Positions 16,403-24,176 of a stretch of DNA of 32,444 nucleotides are shown here, one piece after another. Below the pieces are notes generated by a model that saw only the letters and a program-made list of their open reading frames with translations, did no database searches and was not told where the DNA came from. Numbering within the stretch: position 1 is the stretch's first letter; every line of letters starts with the position of its first letter. The translations under genes and the position numbers were made by a program. This DNA comes from an uncultured Mesorhizobium sp. (GTDB lineage Bacteria > Pseudomonadota > Alphaproteobacteria > Rhizobiales > Rhizobiaceae), in assembly GCA_937958475.1 (NCBI GenBank), contig CALFXR010000168.1, positions 1 through 32,444 of the forward strand. Direction: 5' to 3'.

Positions 16403-17356
16403 TCATGCCGCGTACACCTTCGACAAAGCGGTTTCGGGGACGGGCAGCGGGCTCTCCAGCGCGAACGTGATCGCCTCCGCGACCTCGGCCGCGGTCTCTT
16501 CCTCGACCTTGCGGACATTCACCTCGTCGAGGCCGTGCCGGTCGAGCAGCACGTCGCGGAACCGCGCCACGGGGCAGCGCGCCTTCCATTCCGCTTCTTC
16601 CGCTCGCGTACGGTATTTCCGCGGATCGCCCTCGAAGTGGCCGCCCCAGCGGTAGGTCTTCAGCTCGAGCAGGGTGGGACCTTCGCCCGAGCGTGCGCGC
16701 GCAATCGCCCGCGCGGCGGCATTCCTCACCGCGATCACATCGTTGCCGTCGACCACCTCGCCGGGCATGCCGTAGCCCTGCGCCCTCAGGGCCACGTCGG
16801 GCTGCGCCACCGTCTGTTCGAACGGCGTCATCTCCGCATAGAGATTGTTCTCGCACACCAGGATCAGCGGCAGCTTCCAGGCCGCCGCGACGTTCATCGT
16901 CTCGCCGAACGAACCGTTGTTGCTCGCCCCTTCGCCGAAGAAGGCGACCGCCACCGCGCCCTTGCCGTCCATCTGCGCCGACAGGGCGGCACCGGCCGCG
17001 ATCGGCAGGCCGCCGCCGACGATGCCGTTGCCGCCGAGAATGCCGATCGCAGGGTCGGCGGCGTGCATCTCGCCGCCGCGGCCGCCACAGACGCCGGTCG
17101 CCTTGCCGAACATCTCCGCCATCATCGGGCGGAGCGCCATTCCCTTTGCCAGGTAGTGGCCGCGCCCGCGGTGGTTGGAGACGATGACGTCGCTGTCCGC
17201 CAGTCCGTCGCAGACGCCGACGGCGCAAGCCTCCTGCCCCAGATAGGAGTGGATGTAACCGGGAAAGAGGTTCTTGGCGAAAGCCTCGTTGAGCTGCGCC
17301 TCGCATTCGCGGATGAGCACCATCCGGCGGTAGGTGTCGAGCGGATCCTGGGTCAT
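16403..17356 (-). CDS. 2-oxoacid dehydrogenase E1 component, alpha subunit
   Basis: A 317-residue thiamine-diphosphate-dependent subunit that decarboxylates a 2-oxo acid. HRGRGHYLAKG (62-72) and the cofactor/Mg motif FFGEGASNNGSF (139-150) are present; GEG replaces the commoner GDG, a conservative change that still offers a carboxylate. PLILVCENNLYAEMTP and RWGGHFEGDP are family blocks. The length fits acetoin-dehydrogenase AcoA or short PDH-like alphas better than human BCKDH alpha. It starts seven bases after the acyl-CoA dehydrogenase stop, with AGG overlapping it. Co-transcription with acyl-CoA dehydrogenase and hydratases points to a degradative 2-oxo acid rather than central pyruvate. 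Confidence 0.92.
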   Translation of the reverse strand: MTQDPLDTYRRMVLIRECEAQLNEAFAKNLFPGYIHSYLGQEACAVGVCDGLADSDVIVSNHRGRGHYLAKGMALRPMMAEMFGKATGVCGGRGGEMHAADPAIGILGGNGIVGGGLPIAAGAALSAQMDGKGAVAVAFFGEGASNNGSFGETMNVAAAWKLPLILVCENNLYAEMTPFEQTVAQPDVALRAQGYGMPGEVVDGNDVIAVRNAAARAIARARSGEGPTLLELKTYRWGGHFEGDPRKYRTRAEEAEWKARCPVARFRDVLLDRHGLDEVNVRKVEEETAAEVAEAITFALESPLPVPETALSKVYAA

Positions 17357-17363
17357 CGGAACC

Positions 17364-18527
17364 TCAATAGGAGCGCGGCAGGCCGCATCCGACCTGGGCG
17401 ATGAAGTTGCGGCTCATCTCGTTGGTTATCGGCGCGAAGATCAGCTGGCGGATGTCGCGGTAGTAGCGCTGCATGTGGTATTCCATGGTGAAGCCGTAGC
17501 CCGCCAGGACGCGCATGCCGCGATCGGTCGTACGGAACGCGGCCTCCGAGGCGTAGTACTTCGCCATCGAGGCCGGCAGCGAACAATCCTGTCCGCGATC
17601 CTGCATCCAGGCTGCCTTGTAGGTCATCAGCCGCGCCATCTCGATCTCGGTCAGGCTGTCGGCAAGAGGATGCTGAACCGCCTGGAACTGGCCGATCGTC
17701 TTGCCGAAGGCCTTGCGCTCCTGGGCGTACTGCACCGCATCCTCGAGCGCGCCCTGGCCGAGACCGACGCAGGTGGCCGCGATGAAGATGCGCTCGTTGT
17801 TCAGCGTGTCGAGGATGGCGTGCCAGCCCCGTCCCTCCTGGCCGATGATCGCCGACTTGGAGACGCGCACGTTCCGGTAGATCACCTCGTAGGAATGGAG
17901 GAAGCGCGAGCCGAGCTTCTCGATCTTGTTCCAGGAAACGCCCGGCGTGTCCTTGTGTACCAGGAAGACGGTAAGGCCGCGCGAAGGCCTGTCCGGATCA
18001 CGCGCGGTGCGCGCCACGACGAAGAGCCATGACGCGATGTTGATGCCGGTCGTGAACACCTTCGCACCGTTGATCACATAGCTGTCGCCGTCCTCGACCG
18101 CGACCGTCTTCATCGCGCCGAGGATGTCGGTGCCGCCGTCCGGCTCGGTCAGGGACAGGGCGAAATGCACTTCGCCGCTGGCGATCTTCGGCAGGAATTC
18201 TCGGCGCTGCTGCTCGTTGCCGTGACGTTCGATCGTCACCGCGCCGAACGAGATGTCGAGGCCGTAGGCGAGCGCCACCGTGGAGGAGTGGCGCGCGAGT
18301 TCCTCGAGCACGATGGTCTCCTCCATCACGCCGCCGCCGCTGCCGCCGAACTCCTCGGGAATCGACGCCCCCATCAGGCCGACCTCCGCGATCTTGTCGA
18401 GCAGGGTCTCGGGAAACGTGCTGTCGCGGTCCCACGCGGCGACCGCCTCCTTCGGCATCTCCCGCTCGACGAAGCGGCGCACGAGATCGCGAAGGGCGTT
18501 CTGCTCGTCGGTGAAGCTGAAATCCAT
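17364..18527 (-). CDS. Acyl-CoA dehydrogenase, stand-alone LCAD/IVD-type
   Basis: A 387-residue FAD enzyme, first gene of the operon down to 13288. FALSLTEPDGGTD (122-134) is the FAD/substrate loop, RKAFGKTIGQFQAVQHPLAD the FAD-contact segment and GYGFTMEYHMQRYYRD the C-terminal helix region. The MCAD catalytic glutamate is missing: IFAPITNEMSR stands for IYEGTSEIQR. Glu245 in LNNERIFIA sits at the LCAD/isovaleryl-CoA dehydrogenase position, so the base is probably there. Such enzymes often act on branched or long substrates. GGAGG lies seven bases before the ATG. Following a 2-oxoacid dehydrogenase step, it would desaturate the new acyl-CoA. Confidence 0.93.
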   Translation of the reverse strand: MDFSFTDEQNALRDLVRRFVEREMPKEAVAAWDRDSTFPETLLDKIAEVGLMGASIPEEFGGSGGGVMEETIVLEELARHSSTVALAYGLDISFGAVTIERHGNEQQRREFLPKIASGEVHFALSLTEPDGGTDILGAMKTVAVEDGDSYVINGAKVFTTGINIASWLFVVARTARDPDRPSRGLTVFLVHKDTPGVSWNKIEKLGSRFLHSYEVIYRNVRVSKSAIIGQEGRGWHAILDTLNNERIFIAATCVGLGQGALEDAVQYAQERKAFGKTIGQFQAVQHPLADSLTEIEMARLMTYKAAWMQDRGQDCSLPASMAKYYASEAAFRTTDRGMRVLAGYGFTMEYHMQRYYRDIRQLIFAPITNEMSRNFIAQVGCGLPRSY

Positions 18528-18594
18528 CGCGTTCCCTCCAATTTGGGATTTCGCGCCCGCCCGGCGACCTCCCTGGCGTGCGGTGAAACTCTCG

Positions 18595-18606
18595 TACCGG
18601 TCGGTA
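18595..18606. promoter_or_regulatory. TACCG-n2-CGGTA dyad, possible second operator
   Basis: A perfect 5+5 inverted repeat with a two-base spacer, three bases from the shared motif copy on the promoter-proximal side of the dehydrogenase gene. Short ACCG/CGGT dyads are typical of TetR-family sites. The sequence is GC-rich, so chance is not excluded. Confidence 0.3.
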
Positions 18607-18608
18607 TC

Positions 18609-18622
18609 AAGCGTTACTCATC
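18609..18622 (-). promoter_or_regulatory. Shared motif copy upstream of the dehydrogenase/2-oxoacid operon
   Basis: On the minus strand this reads GATGAGTAACGCTT, a full match to RATGAGTnnnRCTH, closest in sequence to the copy at 142-155. It lies about 80 bases upstream of the first gene and would overlap the transcription start of the candidate promoter at 18627-18655. Confidence 0.6.
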
Positions 18623-18626
18623 AGTA

Positions 18627-18655
18627 TCGTTATTCAGTTGACGCCTGCCGGTCAA
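18627..18655 (-). promoter_or_regulatory. Candidate promoter of the dehydrogenase/2-oxoacid operon
   Basis: On the minus strand TTGACC (18655-18650) is followed after 17 bases by TAACGA (18632-18627). The -10 match is weak. The same TTGACC element precedes the dehydrogenase pair at 119, and in both places the shared motif lies at the -10 or start site. Confidence 0.35.
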
Positions 18656-18870
18656 GCTTCCGGCTCGAAACTTCAGATATCTGGAACCAGGACGCTGCGT
18701 GCCCGCACGCGGGAAGGGCGGGCCGGCGCAGCCGTGCGGGGGACAGGCGCCGGCGACGTATCGATCGCGATCATCGCCTGCGGCCCGATACCGCCGGTAG
18801 GGAGGAAAGTTGACCTGGGCCGGTGGAACGGCTCCCGACGCCGTGGGGCGGCGGTCGCGCCGCGGAACGC

Positions 18871-19332
18871 TCAGCGCCGTGCGAGCATCGTCAGAAGGGA
18901 ATCGAGATCGTCGAGCAACGCCTCGATGCGCTCGGGGCCGAGACGCTCCTCGAGTTCGGCATAGACCGCAGCGCTTGCCGGCGCGACCTTGCGAATGAAG
19001 GCGGCGCCTTCGCGAGTCAGCTTGATCAGGGCCCGCCGCCCGTCCGCCGGGTCCCTCCGCGTCACAATGAGGCCCTTGCCTTCCAAGGTCTTCAGGATAC
19101 GCGTCAGGGAGGGGGCGAGGATACAGGCGGCCGAGGCAAGTTCGGTCGCGTCGCGCTCGCCGGCCTCGTGGAGCACCCGCAGGACGCGCCACTGCTGCTC
19201 GGTCACGCCGTGTTCGTGCAGCATCGGCCTGAACCGCTCCATCACGGCTTCGCGCGCGCGAAGGAGCGCCATGGGCAAGGTCCGGCCCGTCTGCGCGAAC
19301 TCGAAGCCATCTTTCAACGGCGGCTGCTGCAT
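18871..19332 (-). CDS. hpaR: MarR-family regulator of homoprotocatechuate catabolism, HpaR-type
   Basis: A 153-residue winged-helix regulator. LLRAREAVMERFRPMLHEHGVTEQQWRVLRVLHEAG and ATELASAACILAPSLTRILK followed by a wing with RRDPADGRRALIKLT are typical of HpaR, which represses meta-cleavage genes until homoprotocatechuate or a hydroxyphenylacetate binds. The ATG at 19332 gives the usual HpaR length. A farther upstream in-frame ATG (19405) lies inside the presumed operator and is rejected. The gene is divergent from hpaF, 93 bases apart, with a perfect palindrome between them. Confidence 0.9.
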   Translation of the reverse strand: MQQPPLKDGFEFAQTGRTLPMALLRAREAVMERFRPMLHEHGVTEQQWRVLRVLHEAGERDATELASAACILAPSLTRILKTLEGKGLIVTRRDPADGRRALIKLTREGAAFIRKVAPASAAVYAELEERLGPERIEALLDDLDSLLTMLARR

Positions 19333-19397
19333 CGGATCCTGTCCCTGTGGCGGCCCAAGATGCTTCGCGGGGCGGGTATTGACAATGTCGGATTTCC

Positions 19398-19409
19398 TTA
19401 ACATGTTAA
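19398..19409. promoter_or_regulatory. Perfect palindrome TTAACATGTTAA, presumed HpaR operator
   Basis: A 12-bp perfect palindrome in the hpaR-hpaF divergent promoter, AT-rich in a GC-rich background. MarR proteins usually bind such short dyads and control both directions. It lies 16 bases before the hpaF start and 65 before that of hpaR. Confidence 0.75.
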
Positions 19410-19425
19410 TTGAGGGAGGCGAAAC

Positions 19426-19815
19426 GTGCCACATCTCAGCATCGAGTACTCGCGGGGACTGGAAGAACGCGCCGACATGCCGGCGCTCTGCCGCAGCCTG
19501 CACGGGGCCATGGTAGAGGCAGGCATCTTTCCGCTCGCGGGAATTCGGATCCGCGCGCATCGCGCCGATCATTGCATCGTGGCCGACGGGCTGGCGGAAA
19601 ACGATTTCCTCGCCATGACGCTCGCCGTCGGCGCCGGCCGCTCGACCGAAGCGCTGAAGGCCGCGGGCGACAGGATCTTCAAGGCGGCGCAGACGGCGCT
19701 GGCAGGCCCGTTGTCCAGCCCGCATTTCGCGCTTTCCCTCGACATCCGCGTCAACGATCCGGAACTGAGCTGGAAGGACACACCGATCCATGCCCGCCTT
19801 TCGGGCAGGACCTGA
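19426..19815 (+). CDS. hpaF: 5-carboxymethyl-2-hydroxymuconate delta-isomerase
   Basis: A 129-residue tautomerase-superfamily enzyme that converts 5-carboxymethyl-2-hydroxymuconate to its 2-oxo isomer in homoprotocatechuate breakdown. MPHLSIEYS leaves the catalytic N-terminal proline after methionine removal, and FALSLDIRVNDPELSWKDTPIH matches the C-terminal half of HpaF. The start is GTG at 19426, six bases after GGAGG. It is the first gene of the operon, whereas HpaE precedes it in E. coli. Confidence 0.9.
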   Translation: MPHLSIEYSRGLEERADMPALCRSLHGAMVEAGIFPLAGIRIRAHRADHCIVADGLAENDFLAMTLAVGAGRSTEALKAAGDRIFKAAQTALAGPLSSPHFALSLDIRVNDPELSWKDTPIHARLSGRT

Positions 19816-19824
19816 GGACCGCCC

Positions 19825-21336
19825 ATGACCGCACTCGCCGACAATATCGCCCGCGCCGCCGAACATATGGCGAGGTTCCGCACCAGCGGCGTGATGAACC
19901 ATATCGGCGGCGCCTCGGTTCCCGCCGCCTCGGGCGCGACCTTCGACACGATCTCGCCCGTCGACCTGTCGGTCCTCGCCAAGGTCGCCAGGGGCGGCAA
20001 GGCCGATATCGACGCGGCCGTCGCGGCGGCCAAGGCGGCCTTTCCCGCCTGGTCGAGGACCCCGGGGGACGAGCGGCGCAGGATTCTCCTCAAGGTCGCG
20101 CAGGCGATCGAGGCCAGGTCCGAAGAAATCGCCTTCACCGAATGCATGGACACGGGCCAGGCGCTGCGCTTCATGTCGAAGGCCGCACTCCGGGGCGCGG
20201 AGAACTTCCGCTTCTTCGCCGAGCGGGCACCTGCCGCCGAGGACGGGCAGGCGCTGCGCAACCCGACGCAGATGAACGTCACCTCCCGCCGCCCGATCGG
20301 CCCGGTGGGCGTCATTACGCCGTGGAACACGCCTTTCATGCTGTCCACCTGGAAGATCGCGCCCGCCCTCGCGGCAGGCTGCACCGTGGTGCACAAGCCG
20401 GCGGAACTTTCGCCGATGACGGCGAAGCTCCTGGTGGAGATCGCCGAGGAGGCGGGCCTGCCCAAGGGCGTGCTGAACGTCGTCAACGGTTTCGGCGAGG
20501 ATGCCGGGAAGCGCCTGACCGAACATCCCGACATCAAGGCCATCGCCTTCGTCGGCGAAAGCCGCACCGGCAGCCTGATCATGGCGCAGGGCGCCACGAC
20601 GCTGAAGCGCATCCATTTCGAACTGGGCGGCAAGAACCCGGTGATCGTCTTCGACGACGCCGATCTCGACCGCGCGGTCGATGCCGCGACCTTCATGATC
20701 TATTCGCTCAACGGCGAGCGCTGCACGTCCTCCTCGCGCCTCCTGGTCCAAGAGACCATCTACGCGGACTTCACCGCCCGCGTCGCCGAGGTCGCCCGCC
20801 GCATCAAGGTCGGCCACCCCCTCGACCCCGACACGGTCGTCGGCCCGCTGATCCACCCCGAGCACGAGGCGAAAGTCCTGTCCTATTTCGCCGCGGCGAA
20901 GAACGAGGGCGCCGTGATCGCGGCGGGCGGCGCGAAGATCGGCGCGACCGGCTGTTACGTGGCCCCGACGCTCTTCACCGACGCCAGCAACGACATGTCG
21001 ATCGCGCAGGAGGAGATCTTCGGTCCCGTACTTACGGCGATCTCCTTCGCCGACGATGAAGACGCGCTGCGTAAGGCGAACGACGTGCAGTACGGTCTCG
21101 CCGCCTACCTGTGGACGAACGACCTGAACCGCGCGATGCGGATGACAGACTCGCTCGAAGCCGGGATGATCTGGGTGAATTCCGAGAATGTCCGCCACCT
21201 CCCCACGCCGTTCGGGGGCGTCAAGGCCTCGGGCATCGGGCGCGACGGCGGCGACTGGTCGTTCGACTTCTACACGGAGACGGTCAACGTCTGCTTCCCG
21301 CGCGCCTTCCACAAGATACCGAAACTGGGCGGCTGA
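19825..21336 (+). CDS. hpaE: 5-carboxymethyl-2-hydroxymuconate semialdehyde dehydrogenase
   Basis: A 503-residue NAD-dependent aldehyde dehydrogenase that oxidises the ring-cleavage product of HpaD to the dicarboxylate. Conserved blocks are GVITPWNTPFMLSTWKIAPAL, FELGGKNPVIVF (general-base glutamate) and NGERCTSSSRLLV (catalytic cysteine), then QEEIFGPVLT. Length and sequence fit HpaE. It starts nine bases after hpaF with GAGG. The order after HpaD in the pathway and before HpaF in chemistry is not reflected in gene order. Confidence 0.92.
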   Translation: MTALADNIARAAEHMARFRTSGVMNHIGGASVPAASGATFDTISPVDLSVLAKVARGGKADIDAAVAAAKAAFPAWSRTPGDERRRILLKVAQAIEARSEEIAFTECMDTGQALRFMSKAALRGAENFRFFAERAPAAEDGQALRNPTQMNVTSRRPIGPVGVITPWNTPFMLSTWKIAPALAAGCTVVHKPAELSPMTAKLLVEIAEEAGLPKGVLNVVNGFGEDAGKRLTEHPDIKAIAFVGESRTGSLIMAQGATTLKRIHFELGGKNPVIVFDDADLDRAVDAATFMIYSLNGERCTSSSRLLVQETIYADFTARVAEVARRIKVGHPLDPDTVVGPLIHPEHEAKVLSYFAAAKNEGAVIAAGGAKIGATGCYVAPTLFTDASNDMSIAQEEIFGPVLTAISFADDEDALRKANDVQYGLAAYLWTNDLNRAMRMTDSLEAGMIWVNSENVRHLPTPFGGVKASGIGRDGGDWSFDFYTETVNVCFPRAFHKIPKLGG

Positions 21337-21368
21337 ACCCCGCCATCCACTCCCGAGGGTAACAAGCC

Positions 21369-22349
21369 ATGCCCGTCCCGGCCCCCAACCTCTACCCGCC
21401 GTTCAACATCGTCCGCCTGAGCCATGTCGACCTCGGCGTCACCGACCTTGCCGCAAGCAGGCGGTTCTACGTCGATACGCTCGGCCTGCAGGTCACCGAC
21501 GAGGACGCGAGCACGATCTACCTGCGCGCCCTCGAGGAACGCGGCCATCACTGCATGGTGCTGCACAAGTCCGATGCGGCGCATGCCAAGTCGCTATCGT
21601 TCAAGGTCTATGACGAAGACCAGCTCGACCTAGCCCGTGCCTGGTCGACCGCGCAGGGTCGTCCCGCCGCCTGGGTCGAACGCCCTCACCAGGGTCGGAC
21701 GCTGGCTACGACCGACTGCTTCGGCATGCCGATCGAGTTCTATTTCAAGATGGACCGGCTGCAGCCGATCCACCAGAAATACGCGCTGTACAAGGGCGTG
21801 AAGCCGCTCAGGATCGACCACTTCAACTGCTTCGCGCCCGACGTGGACAAGGCCGTCGACTTCTACAACAGCATCGGCTTCCGCGTCACCGAATACACCG
21901 AGGACGAAGCCACGAAGCGGCTGTGGGCCGCCTGGACGCATCGCAAGGGCGGCGTCCACGACATCGCCTTCACCAACGGCACCGGTCCGCGCCTGCACCA
22001 TACCGCCTTCTGGGTACCCACGCCCTTGAACATCATCGACCTGCTCGACCTGATGTCGACGACCGGCTATCTCGCCAACATCGAGCGCGGGCCGGGCCGC
22101 CACGGCATCTCGAACGCCTTTTTCCTCTACATCCTCGATCCCGACGGCCATCGCATCGAGATCTACTGTTCCGACTACCAGACGGTCGATCCCGATCTGG
22201 AGCCGATCAGGTGGGACCTGAAGGATCCGCAGCGCCAAACGCTCTGGGGCGCGCCGGCACCGCGTTCGTGGTTCGAGAACGGCTCGCTGTTCGACGGCGT
22301 GACAACGGCCGCGTCCACGCTCGGCGCCTCGCCGATCATCGCGCCCTGA
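21369..22349 (+). CDS. hpaD: 3,4-dihydroxyphenylacetate 2,3-dioxygenase, vicinal-oxygen-chelate type
   Basis: A 326-residue extradiol ring-cleavage enzyme. Two VOC modules are visible. Predicted metal ligands are His151 (LRIDHFN), His211 (RLHHTAFW) and Glu264 (HRIEIYCSDY), with the acid-base His197 in HRKGGVHD. RIERGPGRHGISNAFFLYILDPDGHRIE spans residues 239 onward and follows the Brevibacterium and Arthrobacter homoprotocatechuate dioxygenases closely. This is the type I fold, not the LigB-type HpaD of E. coli, so an identical pathway step is filled by an unrelated protein. The C-terminus is about 40 residues shorter than in Brevibacterium. Iron or manganese as metal cannot be read from sequence. 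Confidence 0.93.
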   Translation: MPVPAPNLYPPFNIVRLSHVDLGVTDLAASRRFYVDTLGLQVTDEDASTIYLRALEERGHHCMVLHKSDAAHAKSLSFKVYDEDQLDLARAWSTAQGRPAAWVERPHQGRTLATTDCFGMPIEFYFKMDRLQPIHQKYALYKGVKPLRIDHFNCFAPDVDKAVDFYNSIGFRVTEYTEDEATKRLWAAWTHRKGGVHDIAFTNGTGPRLHHTAFWVPTPLNIIDLLDLMSTTGYLANIERGPGRHGISNAFFLYILDPDGHRIEIYCSDYQTVDPDLEPIRWDLKDPQRQTLWGAPAPRSWFENGSLFDGVTTAASTLGASPIIAP

Positions 22350-22406
22350 GCCCGGCATGAGCCACCAAGCGCCGCTGAACCTGCCGTTCGGCATCCGGAG
22401 GATCGC

Positions 22407-23279
22407 GTGAAGCCCGTTCCCGCCCGCATCGCCGCCTTCCACGCCGACGGCGCCGACCGATGGGGCGTCGTGACGGATGCGGGAATCGTCGACCTGAGCG
22501 CGGTTCACGGCGTCCGGTTCAAGAGCCTCAGGAACGTCATCGAGGCCGGTGCGCTGGACACCCTAGCGACCGAGGCAGCAGGCCGCGCGCCGACCTTCGC
22601 CGAGGACGAGGTGACGTTCCTGATCCCCGTCGCCGACCCCGAGAAGATCATCTGCATCGGGGTGAATTTCCCGGACCGCAACGCGGAGTACAAGGACGGG
22701 CAGGAAGCGCCGCCCTACCCGTCGATGTTCATCCGCTTCCCGCGCAGCTTCACCGGCCACGGCCAAAACCTGGTCCGCCCGCCGGAGAGCGCTCAGCTCG
22801 ACTACGAGGGCGAGGTGGCGATCGTGATCGGCAAGGCCGGCCGGAGGATCGCCCGCGAGGACGCCTACGACCACATCGCCGCCCTGACGCTCTGCAACGA
22901 AGGCACGATCCGCGACTGGGTGCGCCACGCCAAGTTCAACGTCACTCAGGGCAAGAACTGGGACGCATCCGGGGCCATGGGTCCCTGGCTCGTACCCTTC
23001 CGCGATCCCGCACAGCTCGACGACATCCGCCTGACGACGCGGGTCAACGGCGAGGTCCGCCAGGAGGACCGCACGAGCCGGATGATCTTCGATTTCCGCT
23101 ATATCGTGTCCTATGCCTCGACCTTCACGACGCTCGTGCCGGGGGACATCATCGTCTGCGGAACGCCGACCGGCGCCGGGGCGCGCTTCGACCCGCCGAT
23201 CTGGCTGAAGCCCGGCGACGTGATAGAGGTCGCGGCAGAAGGAATCGGCACCCTGCGCAACGGTGTCGAGGACGAATGA
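22407..23279 (+). CDS. hpaG: Fumarylacetoacetate-hydrolase-family protein, HpaG-type decarboxylase/isomerase
   Basis: A 290-residue single FAH domain with a short N-terminal domain. IICIGVNFPDRNAEY, LDYEGEVAIVIGKAGRRI (metal-binding Glu pair), FNVTQGKNWDASGAMGPWLV and PGDIIVCGTPTGAGA are diagnostic. Its place between hpaD and hpaH assigns it to decarboxylation of 5-oxopent-3-ene-1,2,5-tricarboxylate and/or isomerisation of the product. E. coli HpaG carries these in two fused domains of about 430 residues; here there is one. It could do both as a homo-oligomer, or a second FAH gene lies elsewhere. GTG start at 22407 after GGAGG. FAH paralogues have many substrates, so function rests on context. 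Confidence 0.85.
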   Translation: MKPVPARIAAFHADGADRWGVVTDAGIVDLSAVHGVRFKSLRNVIEAGALDTLATEAAGRAPTFAEDEVTFLIPVADPEKIICIGVNFPDRNAEYKDGQEAPPYPSMFIRFPRSFTGHGQNLVRPPESAQLDYEGEVAIVIGKAGRRIAREDAYDHIAALTLCNEGTIRDWVRHAKFNVTQGKNWDASGAMGPWLVPFRDPAQLDDIRLTTRVNGEVRQEDRTSRMIFDFRYIVSYASTFTTLVPGDIIVCGTPTGAGARFDPPIWLKPGDVIEVAAEGIGTLRNGVEDE

Positions 23280-24079
23280 TGCTGACGGCCGAAGACATCG
23301 AACAGGCCGCCGAAGACCTGCTGGCAGCCGAAAGGACGCGTCGCCAGATCGGGCTGTTGAGCCTGCGCCACGCGGGAATGACGATGGCAGACGCCTATGC
23401 GATCCAGAAGGCGCAGATCGTCCGCAAGCTGGCCGAGGGGCGGCACGTCGTCGGCTGGAAGATCGGCCTGACGTCCAAGGTGATGCGGGACGCGCTCGGC
23501 ATCGACACGCCCGACAGCGGGGTCATCTACGACGACATGGCGTTTGCCGACGGTTCGACCGTGCCCGCCGAACGCTACATCCAGCCGCGGATCGAGACGG
23601 AGATCGCCTTCATGATGAAGGCGCCCGTCGACGGCAACGTCACGCGCGAGGAGGTCCTTGCCGCGACCGACTACGTCGCGCCTGCGATCGAGATTCTCGA
23701 CACGCGGATCTTCCGTGCCGACCCCGTGACGAAACAGCCCCGCCTGATCTTCGACACGGTGGCCGACAATGCCGCGAACGGCGGCATCGTGCTCGGACCG
23801 CAGCGCCACGCGCCGAGCGACTTCGACCTGCGCTGGGTCGGCGCGATCGTGACCAAGGACGACGAGGTGGTCGCGACCGGCCTCGGCGCCGCGGTGCTGA
23901 ATGATCCCGTCATGGGCATCGTCTGGCTCGCCCGACAGATGACGCAATACGGCCAGCGCATCGAGGCCGGTCAGGTCGTGCTCTCCGGATCGTTCATCGG
24001 CCCGGTCGAATGCCCGCCCGGGACCCGCATCTTCGCCGACTACGGCGCGTTCGGGTCTGTCTCGGTCTCGTTCGGCTGA
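23276..24079 (+). CDS. hpaH: 2-oxo-hept-4-ene-1,7-dioate hydratase
   Basis: A 267-residue hydratase of the MhpD/DmpE family, the same length as E. coli HpaH, adding water to the heptadienedioate product of the HpaG step. HVVGWKIGLTSKVMRDALGIDTPDSG, PRIETEIAFMM (metal-binding Glu residues), APAIEILDTRI and GAAVLNDPVMGIVWLARQM are conserved. The first ATG overlaps the hpaG stop (ATGATG); the second ATG at 23279 is better spaced from GAGG. The next enzyme, the aldolase HpaI, is not in the window. Last gene of the operon. Confidence 0.9.
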   Translation: MMLTAEDIEQAAEDLLAAERTRRQIGLLSLRHAGMTMADAYAIQKAQIVRKLAEGRHVVGWKIGLTSKVMRDALGIDTPDSGVIYDDMAFADGSTVPAERYIQPRIETEIAFMMKAPVDGNVTREEVLAATDYVAPAIEILDTRIFRADPVTKQPRLIFDTVADNAANGGIVLGPQRHAPSDFDLRWVGAIVTKDDEVVATGLGAAVLNDPVMGIVWLARQMTQYGQRIEAGQVVLSGSFIGPVECPPGTRIFADYGAFGSVSVSFG

Positions 24080-24176
24080 GCCGCCCGGCCCGTCGCGGCA
24101 GACCCAGCCCCCCGTGACGGTAAAGGACGTCGATCTCGGCGCCCTGAAAACCGCGACCGGATTTCCGGCGGACGCG

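Larger units (their letters stand above)
18528..18870. other. Promoter region of the dehydrogenase/2-oxoacid operon and tail of hpaR
   Basis: 343 bases without a gene, between two minus-strand genes. The left half holds a candidate promoter, a shared-motif copy and a second dyad (TACCG-GT-CGGTA, 18595-18606). The right half, next to the hpaR stop, is GC-rich with no clear terminator hairpin that I can defend. Confidence 0.5.

Noticed and set aside
16374..17306. Long alternative-frame open frames opposite or over E1, E2, liv and hpa genes
   Set aside because: They are Arg/Gly/Ala-rich shadows of strongly conserved genes, which is usual in high-GC sequence.
24160..24175. CCGGA-TT-TCCGG as terminator between hpaH and the aminotransferase
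   Set aside because: A five-base stem with a two-base loop cannot fold stably and no T-run follows.
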